A stretch of DNA of 64,000 bases from Halomonas alkaliantarctica (GCF_029854215.1 NZ_CP122961.1:1-64000), one strand, 5' to 3'; counted from the stretch's first letter, positions 21,050 through 29,876 are shown. The notes: generated by a model not told the origin, from the sequence alone. Translations and numbers: made by a program.

Positions 21050-21756
21050 CCGACATAAATACACTGAGCTGCGCATGCCGCAGCTTCCGGTGTGGTAAAT
21101 TTGTTAAGCGAGCTCTCTAGCCGCCCCAAATTCGCCGCCTGCCAACTACCTGCCCTACGCAGTCGGCAACGATCTAAATCAATTAACCAAGGTTCTCCAC
21201 TGGAATTGATCAAAATATTGCGCGCGTTCAGGTCAACGTGGTCAAGTCCTGCTTGGTGAAAGCGCTGAATCATAACCCCCACACGGTGTAATAGCGCTTC
21301 ATCGGCTTGATCGTTGACTAGCAGCTCGGCCAGCGCTTTGGCACCCGCAATGCGCACGGTAATCAACGCAGCTTCATAAGTAAGCCCATAGCGGGTAACA
21401 CAGCTTGCGACGGGGCGGGGTACCGGCAACCCTTGCTCAAAAAGCTTGGCGGTCAAGCGCAGTTCACGAAATGCCCGGGTTTGCTCCGCGCCGGTCCATA
21501 GGTAGCGTTTTTCACTGAGTTTAGCCACCATGCCACCACGGCGATAAGGCCTGAGTGCCCATTGCTCTTTAGGTGTTGCCTGCAAGAAAAGGCTATTACC
21601 TCGGCCGGGGGCTTCGCCCACAATTAATCCGCGTTCACGCCAGTAATCGCGAGTGAATAGGTCTGGATCCATTTGGTGTGTTCCCGGCGCGTCACATAAA
21701 CTGTCTACATCATGTAAAATCAGCCAATTTCTCTGCCGGAGTGCCGCTAAGCGCAT
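21037..21756 (-). CDS. kdkA: 3-deoxy-D-manno-octulosonic acid kinase
   Basis: KdkA phosphorylates Kdo on lipid A (4-OH in Haemophilus) using ATP. The 239-residue length is normal. The motifs match: GEAPGRGNSLFLQ, LRPYRRGGMVAKLSEKRYLW, the catalytic loop HVDLNARN with Asp175 and Asn180, and LIDLDRCRLR with Asp193/Asp195. Its ATG (21756-21754) overlaps the ATG of the divergent GT9 gene (21755-21757) in the sequence CATG, so there is no intergenic promoter. At its 3' end it overlaps the YrbL-like gene by 13 bases. Confidence 0.9.
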   Translation of the reverse strand: MRLAALRQRNWLILHDVDSLCDAPGTHQMDPDLFTRDYWRERGLIVGEAPGRGNSLFLQATPKEQWALRPYRRGGMVAKLSEKRYLWTGAEQTRAFRELRLTAKLFEQGLPVPRPVASCVTRYGLTYEAALITVRIAGAKALAELLVNDQADEALLHRVGVMIQRFHQAGLDHVDLNARNILINSSGEPWLIDLDRCRLRRAGSWQAANLGRLESSLNKFTTPEAAACAAQCIYVGYKG

Positions 21757-22852
21757 GAAGCCCTCTCTGCCTGTTCAGCCTAACCACATTGCCATTTTGC
21801 GCCTCTCCGCCCTAGGAGATGTGTGCAATCTCGTGCCCACGGTGCGGGCGTTGCAGCGCCAGTGGCCCAATGCGCGCATTACCTGGATTATCGGTAAGGG
21901 GGAGCACAGTCTACTGGCGGGGCTTTCCGGGGTCGAGTTCGTTGTTTACGACAAGTCGACAGGCCTTGCCGGTATGCGCGCGTTATGGCGGCAGCTTGCC
22001 GGTACGCGCTTTGATGTGCTACTGCATATGCAGCAGGCCATTCGTGCCAGCTTTCTGTCGCTTGGGCTGAAGGCCGACGTTCGCGTGGGCTATGACAAGG
22101 CGCGCGCCAAAGATGCTCAGCACTGGTTCACACAGCATCAGCTCGCGCCTCATCCGAAGGCTCATGTGCTGGAGTCCTTTATGGATTTCGCCCGGGTGCT
22201 TGGGATAGAGGATGACCATTTAGAGTGGAATTTACCTGTGTCAGATACGGCACGGAATGAAGCAAAAGTGATTAGCGGTGAAAAGCCTTACTTAGTTTTA
22301 AATCCATGCAGTAGCGCTCGAATAAGCAATAAGCGCAACTGGTCGGCGGAAGGGTATGCCAGCGTAATTGAACATGCCTGGGTGCAATACGGCCTTAAAA
22401 CTGTGTTGACGGGGGGTGGCACTGCGCAAGAGCGTGAAACAGGTGATCAAATTGAAGCGTTTTGTCAGCCCGAGAGTGTGATTAACGCGATTGGGGGTAC
22501 TTCTTTGAAAGGCGTATTGGCACTGATTGATCAAGCGCGCGCGGTAATTGCACCAGATACCGGTCCTATTCATATGGCCAATGCTATGGGCACTCCGGCG
22601 TTAGGCTTGTATGCGTCAAATAACCCGAATCGAACGGGGCCTTATTTGTGGCGCGAGTTTGCCGTCAACGTATACCCAGAGGCGGTGCGTACCTATCTGC
22701 ATAAATCGGTAGAAGACGTGAGCTGGGGCCAACGAGTGCGACATCCAAGCGCCATGATGCTGATTAAAACAGACGATGTTATCGCTAAACTGGATACACT
22801 GCTGGCGCATACCATCTCTGCCGGCAGCACAGGGAGCACTGATGAAGATTGA
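21755..22852 (+). CDS. LPS heptosyltransferase (GT9 family, WaaC-like)
   Basis: A GT9 ADP-heptose transferase. [20 protein letters not shown] matches the N-terminal WaaC/WaaQ motif, and the C-terminal half has [20 protein letters not shown] and [16 protein letters not shown]. The 365-residue protein starts at ATG 21755; the upstream reading from 21653 runs antisense through kdkA and is rejected. It may be heptosyltransferase I (adding the first heptose to Kdo) because no other WaaC candidate is present, but WaaQ-type heptosyltransferase III is possible. It overlaps hldE by 11 bases. Confidence 0.85.
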   Translation: MKPSLPVQPNHIAILRLSALGDVCNLVPTVRALQRQWPNARITWIIGKGEHSLLAGLSGVEFVVYDKSTGLAGMRALWRQLAGTRFDVLLHMQQAIRASFLSLGLKADVRVGYDKARAKDAQHWFTQHQLAPHPKAHVLESFMDFARVLGIEDDHLEWNLPVSDTARNEAKVISGEKPYLVLNPCSSARISNKRNWSAEGYASVIEHAWVQYGLKTVLTGGGTAQERETGDQIEAFCQPESVINAIGGTSLKGVLALIDQARAVIAPDTGPIHMANAMGTPALGLYASNNPNRTGPYLWREFAVNVYPEAVRTYLHKSVEDVSWGQRVRHPSAMMLIKTDDVIAKLDTLLAHTISAGSTGSTDED

Positions 22853-24272
22853 TTTAACCGCCTTAGAACATGCCCGAGTGCTGGTGGTCGGCGATGTCAT
22901 GCTAGATCGCTATTGGCATGGCGGCACCTCGCGGATTTCCCCCGAAGCACCTGTGCCCGTAGTTCGGGTAGAAGATGTTGAAGACCGACCAGGCGGGGCG
23001 GCCAACGTGGCGCTAAACATTACCTCCCTAGGCGGAAATGCGGTTCTGGCGGGCGTGGTCGGAGACGATGACAACGCGCAAATTCTTCAATCCAGTCTGA
23101 CCTCCTCGGGTGTAAGTACTTACTTTCAGCGCAGTGCAGAGATACCCACAATTACGAAGCTGCGTGTGATGAGTCGTAACCAGCAGTTGCTGCGCCTGGA
23201 TTTCGAGCAGCGCCTGGACAGTGTTGATACCAGTGAGCTAGTGACCCAGGTAGAAAAGGCGCTTTCCGACTGCGACGTAGTGATCCTTTCTGACTACGGG
23301 AAAGGTACTCTGAACCAAGTAGAGAACTTGATAGCCAACGCAAGAGCCCAGGGCAAGCGGGTGCTAATAGACCCGAAAGGGCAGGATTTCAGCAAATACC
23401 GTGGGGCGAGCTTAATCACTCCCAATCTGACTGAATTTGAAGCCGTGGTCGGCCATTGCACGACTGATGCTGAGTTATCCCGCCGGGGTGAAGCGCTACG
23501 TGCGGAGTTGGAGCTAGAAGCGCTGCTGATTACTCGCAGCGAAAAGGGCATGACGCTGATTCGTGAAGGGCACGCGCCGCTTCACTTACCCACCCGGGCG
23601 CAGGAAGTTTTCGATGTAACAGGGGCGGGCGATACCGTTATTGGCCTAATGGGTTTAGCGCTAGCGTCGGGTCATGCTTTTCCTGAAGCGATGATGTTGG
23701 CGAATTTGGGGGCTGGGTTGGTAGTAGCCAAACCGGGCACGGCCACACTTTCCATCGCTGAGCTCTACACCGCGCTACACGGCGATAAATTGGCTGAGTT
23801 TGGGGTAATTGAGCCTGCTGTACTGATAGAGGCTGTAAGGGCCGCCCAGCTCCGCGGTGAACGAGTGGTAATGACCAACGGCTGCTTTGATATTCTGCAT
23901 GCTGGCCACGTCGCTTACCTGGAGCAGGCCAAGCGCTTGGGTGACCGTTTGATCGTCGCGGTTAACGATGACGCCTCCATTGGCCGCTTAAAGGGGCCTA
24001 AGCGGCCAATTAATGCCTTAAACCGACGTATGCAGGTGTTGGCGGGGTTAGGCGCTGTCGATTGGGTCGTACCGTTTAGTGACGATACCCCCCAGGCGCT
24101 GATCGAAGCGGTGCTGCCCGATATTTTGGTCAAAGGTGGCGATTACCGCCCCGAAGATATCGCGGGTGGCGCGGCCGTTATCGCCAATGGAGGTGAGGTT
24201 AAAGTATTGGGCTTTGAAGATGGCGTTTCGACCTCGGCGATGATTAGCTCTATTCTAGATCGCGAACGCTAA
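22842..24272 (+). CDS. hldE: Bifunctional heptose 7-phosphate kinase / heptose 1-phosphate adenylyltransferase
   Basis: HldE makes ADP-heptose precursors: the N-terminal ribokinase-type domain phosphorylates C1 of heptose 7-phosphate and the C-terminal nucleotidyltransferase domain adds AMP after GmhB acts. The 476-residue protein has [20 protein letters not shown] at the start, the ribokinase anion hole GAGD at 261-264, and the nucleotidyltransferase motif [12 protein letters not shown] ending with HxGH at 353-356. ATG 22842 fits the family; earlier starts run into the GT9 gene. It overlaps that gene by 11 bases, and its stop shares one base with the waaA start. Confidence 0.96.
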   Translation: MKIDLTALEHARVLVVGDVMLDRYWHGGTSRISPEAPVPVVRVEDVEDRPGGAANVALNITSLGGNAVLAGVVGDDDNAQILQSSLTSSGVSTYFQRSAEIPTITKLRVMSRNQQLLRLDFEQRLDSVDTSELVTQVEKALSDCDVVILSDYGKGTLNQVENLIANARAQGKRVLIDPKGQDFSKYRGASLITPNLTEFEAVVGHCTTDAELSRRGEALRAELELEALLITRSEKGMTLIREGHAPLHLPTRAQEVFDVTGAGDTVIGLMGLALASGHAFPEAMMLANLGAGLVVAKPGTATLSIAELYTALHGDKLAEFGVIEPAVLIEAVRAAQLRGERVVMTNGCFDILHAGHVAYLEQAKRLGDRLIVAVNDDASIGRLKGPKRPINALNRRMQVLAGLGAVDWVVPFSDDTPQALIEAVLPDILVKGGDYRPEDIAGGAAVIANGGEVKVLGFEDGVSTSAMISSILDRER

Positions 24273-25564
24273 TGGCTACACCTGCTTGGCCTCGGCTTGC
24301 CTATTCAGCGGCGCTGTATGCGCTCTCTCCGCTGATTGGTTGGCGTATCTGGCGTGAGCAAGTGCCCACTTGCTCGCGTCTTCAGCGGCTGGGGTTACGC
24401 CTTCAGCCGCTTCCTCCCGCACCGCGCATTTGGCTGCACTGTGCCTCGGTGGGAGAAGTACGCGCCGCTCGAACGCTGATTGAGGGGTTATTAGAACGTT
24501 ATCCATCGCATAGCCTGCTTCTCACCACGATGACCGCGACGGGCGCCCAGCAGTCCCAAGCGCTCATTAGCGAGCAAGCCCCAAGTGATCAAGCAAGGCT
24601 TACCCATTGCTTCCTACCGTTGGATTTTCCCGGTGCTGCCAGACGCTTTGTACGCAGCGTTCAGCCCGAACTCGCCATCCTGTTTGAAACCGAGCTGTGG
24701 CCCAACTTGATTCACGCATGCCGCCAGCAGGATGTGCCGGTGGCCGTGGTGAACGGCCGCCTATCGCCCCGGGCCTTTAAGCGCTACCAACGCCTGCGCC
24801 CGCTAATGGCCAGCACGCTCGCCGAGGTTAGCTGGCTAGCCGCAAAATCAACGGCAGACGCCGAACGCTTTAATGCCCTCGGCTGCAGTACGGATATCAC
24901 CCGCATAGTTGGCTCGCTGAAATTTGAAATAGCTAGTCAAGATAGAGCGTGCGAGGAGGGTGAGAACTTACTTCAAGAATGGGAAGGGCGTCCGGTTTGG
25001 GTAGCGGGCTCCACTCGAGAAGACGAAGAAGCGCTACTGCTTAAGGCCCATCGCCAATTGCTCAAAAGTCACCCTGATGCGTTGCTGGTACTGGTGCCCC
25101 GCCACCCGCAGCGCTTTGATGACGTGGCTAAACTTTGCCAAACAGAAGGCTGGACACTAAGCCGTCGCAGCCAACAGCAGCCCGCCACAAAGCAAACGCA
25201 GGTTTACCTCGGGGATACGCTCGGTGAACTAGCTACACTGTATTCAGCAGGCCAGATAGCCTTTGTGGGCGGCAGCCTAGTGCCATTGGGCGGGCACAAT
25301 GTGCTTGAGCCGGCGGCGCTAGGCAGGCCGGTGCTTAGCGGCCCATCGATTGAGAACTTCGCCGATGTGGCTGAACCGCTTCAAGCAGCGGGAGCGCTAT
25401 CGCTGGTCGATAGCCCGGATACTCTGGCAGAGGCCCTGGCGGACTACTTTGCTGACCCAGAGCGCGCTCAGCAGGCTGGGCGCGCAGGCCGCGCGGTGAT
25501 GGAAACGCAAAAAGGCGCACTTGATCGCACCCTGACAGGACTGGGTTTGTTACTGTCTCGTTAG
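24272..25564 (+). CDS. waaA: Kdo transferase
   Basis: WaaA (KdtA, GT30) transfers Kdo from CMP-Kdo to the lipid A precursor in the inner membrane. The 430-residue protein has an N-terminal anchoring helix, the catalytic segment LHCASVGEVRAARTL with Glu62, ETELWPNLIHACR and the CMP-binding region FVGGSLVPLGGHNVLEPAALG (split: FVGGSLVPLGGHN, VLEPAALG). Its ATG overlaps the hldE stop (TAATG), indicating translational coupling. With KdkA present, a single phosphorylated Kdo is plausible, as in Haemophilus and Bordetella; the number of Kdo residues cannot be read from sequence. Confidence 0.95.
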   Translation: MATPAWPRLAYSAALYALSPLIGWRIWREQVPTCSRLQRLGLRLQPLPPAPRIWLHCASVGEVRAARTLIEGLLERYPSHSLLLTTMTATGAQQSQALISEQAPSDQARLTHCFLPLDFPGAARRFVRSVQPELAILFETELWPNLIHACRQQDVPVAVVNGRLSPRAFKRYQRLRPLMASTLAEVSWLAAKSTADAERFNALGCSTDITRIVGSLKFEIASQDRACEEGENLLQEWEGRPVWVAGSTREDEEALLLKAHRQLLKSHPDALLVLVPRHPQRFDDVAKLCQTEGWTLSRRSQQQPATKQTQVYLGDTLGELATLYSAGQIAFVGGSLVPLGGHNVLEPAALGRPVLSGPSIENFADVAEPLQAAGALSLVDSPDTLAEALADYFADPERAQQAGRAGRAVMETQKGALDRTLTGLGLLLSR

Positions 25565-25587
25565 CCAGAGCCTCCATCGAAGAACCT

Positions 25588-26274
25588 TTATTTAAGCGCT
25601 ATGCGCTCCACGCCATCTTCTTTGCCCAGCAGCAGTACATCGGCGCCGCGGGCGGCAAACAAGCCATTGGTCACAACACCGACAATTGCGTTGATACGTG
25701 CTTCCATGGCCACCGGGTCGGCAATCATAAATTCAAAGCAGTCGATAATTTGGTTGCCGTTGTCGGTGACGACTCCCTGGCGATAAACCGGCTCGGCGCC
25801 AAGCGCTACCAACTCGCGGGCAACATAGGAGCGCGCCATGGGAATGACTTCTACCGGCAGCGGAAAGTTACCAAGCGTAGGAACGTATTTTGAGCCATCA
25901 GCAATGCAGATAAAGCGTTTGGCACAGGCAGCCACGATTTTCTCGCGGGTAAGCGCAGCACCCCCGCCTTTAATCATATGTAAGTTAGCATTCACTTCGT
26001 CTGCGCCATCAATATAAAAAGGGACTGTGCCAACACTATTGAGCTCAAAAACCTCAATGCCCAGTTTCTCAAGACGCTCGGCGCTCGCTTTAGAGCTTGC
26101 CACCGCGCCTTTAAATTGATGCCGCAGAGGCCCCAGGCGATCAATAAACAGGTTAGCCGTGGAGCCGGTGCCAATGCCTAAGATGGTATCCTTTTCCAGC
26201 TGAGGTTTAATTTCTGCAATGGCGGCGTCCGCCACGGCGGCCTTTAATTCATCCTGGTTCATAGCTTGGTGCAT
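25588..26274 (-). CDS. rpiA: Ribose-5-phosphate isomerase A
   Basis: RpiA interconverts ribose 5-phosphate and ribulose 5-phosphate in the pentose phosphate pathway. The 228-residue length is normal. The phosphate-binding loop [24 protein letters not shown] and the segment [14 protein letters not shown] are diagnostic. ATG 26274 follows AAGG; a second ATG four codons in (26262) is possible. It is convergent with waaA, with only 23 bases between stops, and divergent from ilvA across a 163-base promoter region. Confidence 0.97.
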   Translation of the reverse strand: MHQAMNQDELKAAVADAAIAEIKPQLEKDTILGIGTGSTANLFIDRLGPLRHQFKGAVASSKASAERLEKLGIEVFELNSVGTVPFYIDGADEVNANLHMIKGGGAALTREKIVAACAKRFICIADGSKYVPTLGNFPLPVEVIPMARSYVARELVALGAEPVYRQGVVTDNGNQIIDCFEFMIADPVAMEARINAIVGVVTNGLFAARGADVLLLGKEDGVERIALK

Positions 26275-26437
26275 AAAAAGCCTTGAGAGTCAGAGGGGAG
26301 TTAGAGAAAAGAGGCAGTGGCGCTAGTATAACGACCTAAACGTTGCCTGCCGATGAAAACGCGGCTAGACGTCGCTATACGTAATCTGCTACCAATAAAA
26401 GCTTTGTCCGTTCACGTTCTTCCCTTGGGATACCCGC

Positions 26438-27952
26438 ATGCTCGAAGCAACCGTCAAAAAGATCCTCCAAGCCCGCGTTTATGAAGCCGCTTGTGAGACC
26501 CCGATTTCCCCTGCACCCTTTTTGTCGCGTCGTTTCAACAACCAGATTTTGATTAAGCGCGAAGATCTACAGCCGGTTTTCTCATTCAAAATTCGCGGCG
26601 CCTATAACAAAATGGCGCAGTTGACCCAGGATCAAAAAGATAAAGGCGTGATTGCCGCCTCCGCCGGTAACCATGCCCAAGGGCTGGCCATGGCCGCTAA
26701 GCTGATGGGGGTCAAGGCCGTGATTGTGATGCCGCGTATCACACCGGATATCAAAGTGCAGGCGGTGCGCGCCCGAGGCGCCAAGGTCATCCTTAAAGGG
26801 GACGCCTTCGCCGCTGCAGCCGAGCATGCTCAAGAGCTGATCAAAGAGCACGGTTACACCTATATTCCGCCGTTTGATGATATCGATGTGGTGGCTGGCC
26901 AAGGCACCATCGGCGTGGAAATCCTTCGCCAACATTCTGGGCGCTTGGATGCCATCTTCGTACCGGTCGGCGGCGGTGGATTGATCGCAGGTGTCGCGGC
27001 CTATGTTAAGTACTTGCGTCCGGACATCAAAGTGATCGGTGTCGAAGCCGAAGACAGTGCCTGCCTTAAAGCCGCATTAGAGGCGGGCGAGCGCGTGGTG
27101 CTCGATCAAGTGGGCGTATTTGCCGAAGGCGTCGCGGTGGCGCAAATCGGCGAGGTGCCGTTTTCGCTGATCAAAGACTTGATTGACGGTGTCATCACCG
27201 TCAATACCGATGAAATGTGCGCGGCGGTGAAAGATATTTTTGAGGATACCCGTGCGGTGGCGGAAACCTCCGGCGCGCTTTCGCTGGCGGGGCTGAAAAA
27301 ATACGTACAGCAGACCGGTGCCGAGGGTGAGACGCTGCTGTGTATTAACTCGGGCGCCAATACCAATTTTGATCGCTTACAGCACATCGCCGAGCGCACG
27401 GAGCTAGGCGAGCAGCGTGAAGCGATTCTAGCGGTGACCATCGCCGAGAAACCCGGCAGCTTTAAAAAGTTTTGCCGCATGCTAGGCAAACGCATGGTGA
27501 CCGAGTTCAGCTATCGCTACGCTGACAGCAGCGAAGCGCATATCTACGTGGGCGTACAGGTGAAGCCAGGTGGTGAAGACCGTTTGGCAGTGATCGAGAA
27601 GCTGCGTGAAGGCGGCTACCAAGTGGAAGACCTGACCGAAAATGAGTTAGCGAAGCTGCATATTCGTCACCTGAGCGGCGGCCGACCTAGCGAGCGTTTT
27701 GAAGAAGAAGTGTACCGTTTTGAGTTCCCCGAGCGCCCGGGAGCGCTGATGAACTTTTTGACACAATTACCTCACGACTGGAATATCTCGCTATTCCATT
27801 ATCGTAACCATGGCGCTGCTTATGGCCGAGTGTTGGTGGGTATGCAGGTGCCTAACGGTGATCGAACTCATGTGGCTGAGTATTTAGACGCCATTGGCTA
27901 CCGTTACTGGCGCGAAAGTGATAATCCTGCCTACCGACTGTTTATGGCTTAG
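26438..27952 (+). CDS. ilvA: Threonine ammonia-lyase, biosynthetic
   Basis: IlvA deaminates threonine to 2-oxobutanoate, the first step to isoleucine. It is a 504-residue PLP enzyme with the Schiff-base Lys51 in FSFKIRGAYNKM, the PLP phosphate loop VGGGGLIAG, and two C-terminal ACT-like domains (from about 325) that bind isoleucine and valine as allosteric effectors. Its length marks it as the biosynthetic, not catabolic, form. I found no leader peptide or attenuator in the 163 bases upstream. Confidence 0.96.
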   Translation: MLEATVKKILQARVYEAACETPISPAPFLSRRFNNQILIKREDLQPVFSFKIRGAYNKMAQLTQDQKDKGVIAASAGNHAQGLAMAAKLMGVKAVIVMPRITPDIKVQAVRARGAKVILKGDAFAAAAEHAQELIKEHGYTYIPPFDDIDVVAGQGTIGVEILRQHSGRLDAIFVPVGGGGLIAGVAAYVKYLRPDIKVIGVEAEDSACLKAALEAGERVVLDQVGVFAEGVAVAQIGEVPFSLIKDLIDGVITVNTDEMCAAVKDIFEDTRAVAETSGALSLAGLKKYVQQTGAEGETLLCINSGANTNFDRLQHIAERTELGEQREAILAVTIAEKPGSFKKFCRMLGKRMVTEFSYRYADSSEAHIYVGVQVKPGGEDRLAVIEKLREGGYQVEDLTENELAKLHIRHLSGGRPSERFEEEVYRFEFPERPGALMNFLTQLPHDWNISLFHYRNHGAAYGRVLVGMQVPNGDRTHVAEYLDAIGYRYWRESDNPAYRLFMA

Positions 27953-28213
27953 CGTTGCCCAGCGGTGAGTAATAGGTGTAAGTAAATAGTTGTGGGTAAG
28001 TGGTTGCTTACCTTGAGCGTAAGAGTGGCTGGTAACATAACGTAACTTAATCCTCAGAAATGAGGGTGGAAAATGCCGCTAAACCAGTTGTCAGGGATGG
28101 CCTTATAGTCCTATAGTCGTGAGTGAAATTAATCAAGTTTGCTATCCTTTTAAAACAGTAAAGGGTGGTGGATTTAACACACTCGGCAACGGCAAAGGTG
28201 TTGGAGAAACGGC
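27953..28213. other. Intergenic region after ilvA
   Basis: This 261-base stretch has two small hairpins: GGTAAG...CTTACC around 28000 and CCTCAG...TGAGG around 28055. It also has a direct repeat of an 8-mer (TATAGTCC then TATAGTCG near 28106-28121), and AT-rich DNA at 28125-28160 that may hold the promoter of the small gene that follows. I cannot assign a terminator for ilvA with confidence. Confidence 0.4.
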
Positions 28214-28312
28214 ATGCGGCGGAAAAAGCCTGATATGGTAATGGCGTTGATGGTGGTGTTTGCTTTAGGGGTGCTTGCTACCGGCTATGCACAGGCAATG
28301 TTAGGAAGTTAA
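28214..28312 (+). CDS. Small single-pass membrane protein (32 residues)
   Basis: ATG CGG CGG AAA AAG opens a 32-residue frame ending in TAA at 28310-28312. TTGGAG lies about 8 bases before the ATG, a good ribosome-binding site. The protein has a positively charged start (MRRKKPD) followed by an uninterrupted hydrophobic segment (MVMALMVVFALGVLATGYAQ), so it should sit in the inner membrane with the N-terminus inside. A terminator-like hairpin lies 92 bases downstream on the same strand, supporting a single-gene transcript. I do not know a function; short proteins of this form are easily missed by gene callers. Confidence 0.7.
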   Translation: MRRKKPDMVMALMVVFALGVLATGYAQAMLGS

Positions 28313-28403
28313 TCTCTACTGGTTCGCACTTGTAAGTTAACACCTCTAATGACAGCAACAACGTTTTCAATCTGTAAGGCGACACATATCAGATAGCCTA
28401 GGG

Positions 28404-28437
28404 AAGGGCTGACCCTTTATGAGGTCAGCCCTTTTTC
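28404..28437 (+). terminator. Terminator of the small membrane-protein gene, overlapping the fau 3' end
   Basis: AAGGGCTGACC (28404-28414) pairs perfectly with GGTCAGCCCTT (28423-28433) around an 8-base loop, followed by TTTCTTT. The T-run is on the plus strand only. The fau stop codon is in the loop, so one arm is coding sequence of fau. Confidence 0.8.
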
Positions 28438-29064
28438 TTTGGCAGTTGAATAGTGGCGGCGTACGCAACCCAGGTCACTGACCACGGCTTGTAAAGGCAC
28501 ATCCCATTGCTCCACAGGCAGAGATGCCACTTGCTGGCAGGCATGGGCGACGCCAATCAAGGTGGGCGACGGCCCGGGTCGATGCATAAACGCCAAACTG
28601 CGGTCATAAAATCCCCCCCCCATGCCCATACGGTTAGCGTTAGCGTCAAACCCTACTAGCGGCACAATCAATGTATCGAGTGCCCAAGTAGGCAGCCGAT
28701 TGCGCCGCTGGGCGCTGAATCGCACGTCAGGCTCCCAAATACCAAAACGATTCTTCACCATTGGAGTGTCAGGGCGGTAGGCAACAAACCACAGACGGTT
28801 AGCGCTAAACGGACGTAAAACCGGTAGGTAGACCTCGACGTTACGCTGACGTAGCCACGGAAGTAGCGGGGTAGGATCGATTTCGCCGTTGACAGGCAGA
28901 TAAAGGCTTAAGCGCCGTGCTCGGCGTATTTCAGGCAGGGTTTTCAATCGTTGGCACAAACGCTGCGCTGCAAGGCGCTGCTCATGCTTAGAAAGGGCTC
29001 GGCGTTGGTGACGTAAAAAGCGGCGTAGCGCTTTCTTATCGTCGTCCGAATAGAGGCTTTCCAT
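28417..29064 (-). CDS. fau: 5-formyltetrahydrofolate cyclo-ligase
   Basis: Fau (YgfA) converts 5-formyl-THF to 5,10-methenyl-THF with ATP. The 215-residue length is normal. The N-terminal LRRFLRHQRRALSKHEQ is the basic ATP-binding stretch, and the conserved LIVPLVGFDANANRMGMGGGFYDR contains the substrate and phosphate loop (written in two parts: LIVPLVGFDANANRMG, MGGGFYDR). The codons for GGG carry nine consecutive G (plus-strand C at 28613-28621). It follows 6S RNA on the same strand, the arrangement known in E. coli where ssrS and ygfA are co-transcribed. Confidence 0.95.
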   Translation of the reverse strand: MESLYSDDDKKALRRFLRHQRRALSKHEQRLAAQRLCQRLKTLPEIRRARRLSLYLPVNGEIDPTPLLPWLRQRNVEVYLPVLRPFSANRLWFVAYRPDTPMVKNRFGIWEPDVRFSAQRRNRLPTWALDTLIVPLVGFDANANRMGMGGGFYDRSLAFMHRPGPSPTLIGVAHACQQVASLPVEQWDVPLQAVVSDLGCVRRHYSTAKEKGLTS

Positions 29065-29120
29065 GCAGATGTTCTCTTATACCCTATATTTTCAAATACT
29101 CTATTCTTTCAAATACATAG

Positions 29121-29304
29121 GTGTTCTCCAGAGTGCCGCTGTCATTCTGGCCCTGAACCTACTGGTTCAGGTGGGTGGCCGCAGCCAGACCGTCAGGCTT
29201 TCCGACGCACGGACATGCACACGGGCCTGGCTAGCATTTGGCCCCCTGGGTATTACGCATAGGCTCGAGGGACTATAACGACTGGCGTACACCCCAGAGA
29301 ACTC
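29121..29304 (-). ncRNA. ssrS: 6S RNA
   Basis: 6S RNA mimics an open promoter and binds sigma-70 RNA polymerase in stationary phase. On the minus strand the 5' segment GTTCTCTGGGGTG (29302-29290) pairs without a break, allowing G-U pairs, with the 3' segment CACTCTGGAGAAC (29135-29123). This gives the closing stem of a 180-nt rod-like RNA. The interior contains AGTCCCTCGAGCC, very like the E. coli 6S region CAGTCCCCTGAGCC. Its position between zapA and fau is the conserved location of ssrS in gammaproteobacteria. The ends are estimated to within a few bases. Confidence 0.93.
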
Positions 29305-29308
29305 CGCC

Positions 29309-29336
29309 ATCCTAACAGAGCGACAGCTAATGCCAA
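29309..29336 (-). promoter_or_regulatory. Sigma-70 promoter of 6S RNA
   Basis: On the minus strand TTGGCA (29336-29331) and TAGGAT (29314-29309) are 16 bases apart. The expected start, seven bases below, falls at about 29302, exactly the first base of the 6S closing stem. Confidence 0.7.
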
Positions 29337-29395
29337 AGGTCTGGGTTAAATGTTCGCCGAGTCTTGAGACCATTGACAGTGCTTTCTGGTAACGC

Positions 29396-29695
29396 CTAAG
29401 ACGGGCGTGTTTTGGCTAATGCCCGCTCAAGGCGTTCATTCAAGCGGTGCAGGTTCTCTTCACCGGCACGGTGTTCATCCATGGCTTCGAGAAGCTCGTG
29501 GGTGATATTGAGAGCCGCCATTATCGCCACACGCTCGCTCCCCAGCACGCTGCTTTGGGCATTGATACCCTGCATGGCGCGGTCTAAATAGCGCGCGGCG
29601 CGGTCAAGTTTAGCTTCTTCACCCGTGTCGCAGGCGATGATATAGCCGCGCCCTAACAGGGTTATTTCTTTGGTTGGCCGCTTGGCGTTGCTCAT
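29396..29695 (-). CDS. zapA: Cell division protein ZapA
   Basis: ZapA is a small cytoplasmic protein that bundles FtsZ filaments at midcell. ATG 29695 (MSNAKRPTKEITLLGRGY) gives 99 residues, typical of the family. The N-terminal beta strand with ITLLGRGYIIAC is followed by a helix EEAKLDRAARYLDRAM and a long coiled coil to the C-terminus. The longer reading from 29851 adds 52 residues that do not fit and is rejected. It lies directly upstream of 6S RNA and divergent from ygfB, as in E. coli. Confidence 0.94.
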   Translation of the reverse strand: MSNAKRPTKEITLLGRGYIIACDTGEEAKLDRAARYLDRAMQGINAQSSVLGSERVAIMAALNITHELLEAMDEHRAGEENLHRLNERLERALAKTRPS

Positions 29696-29876
29696 CAAAG
29701 ACTCCAGCACGGGCCAGCAAGGGGCCCAATGCGTTAACATCACAGCATAGGAAGGTAAGTGCCACTCACTATAAGAGAGGCGCTTGTGTGCGGTCAACGC
29801 GCGGGCGAGAGCATCTTGCACCATTGCCGATACCCTATCGCCCATACACACAGTGAATACGAGGTTAGTAAATACG

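Noticed and set aside
10406..25564. Genomic island or recent transfer of the LPS locus
   Set aside because: No integrase, transposase, tRNA edge or direct repeats were seen; base composition could not be measured here, so transfer is neither shown nor excluded.
26275..26437. Attenuator or riboswitch before ilvA
   Set aside because: No leader peptide rich in Ile/Thr, no terminator hairpin and no known riboswitch core in this 163-base gap.
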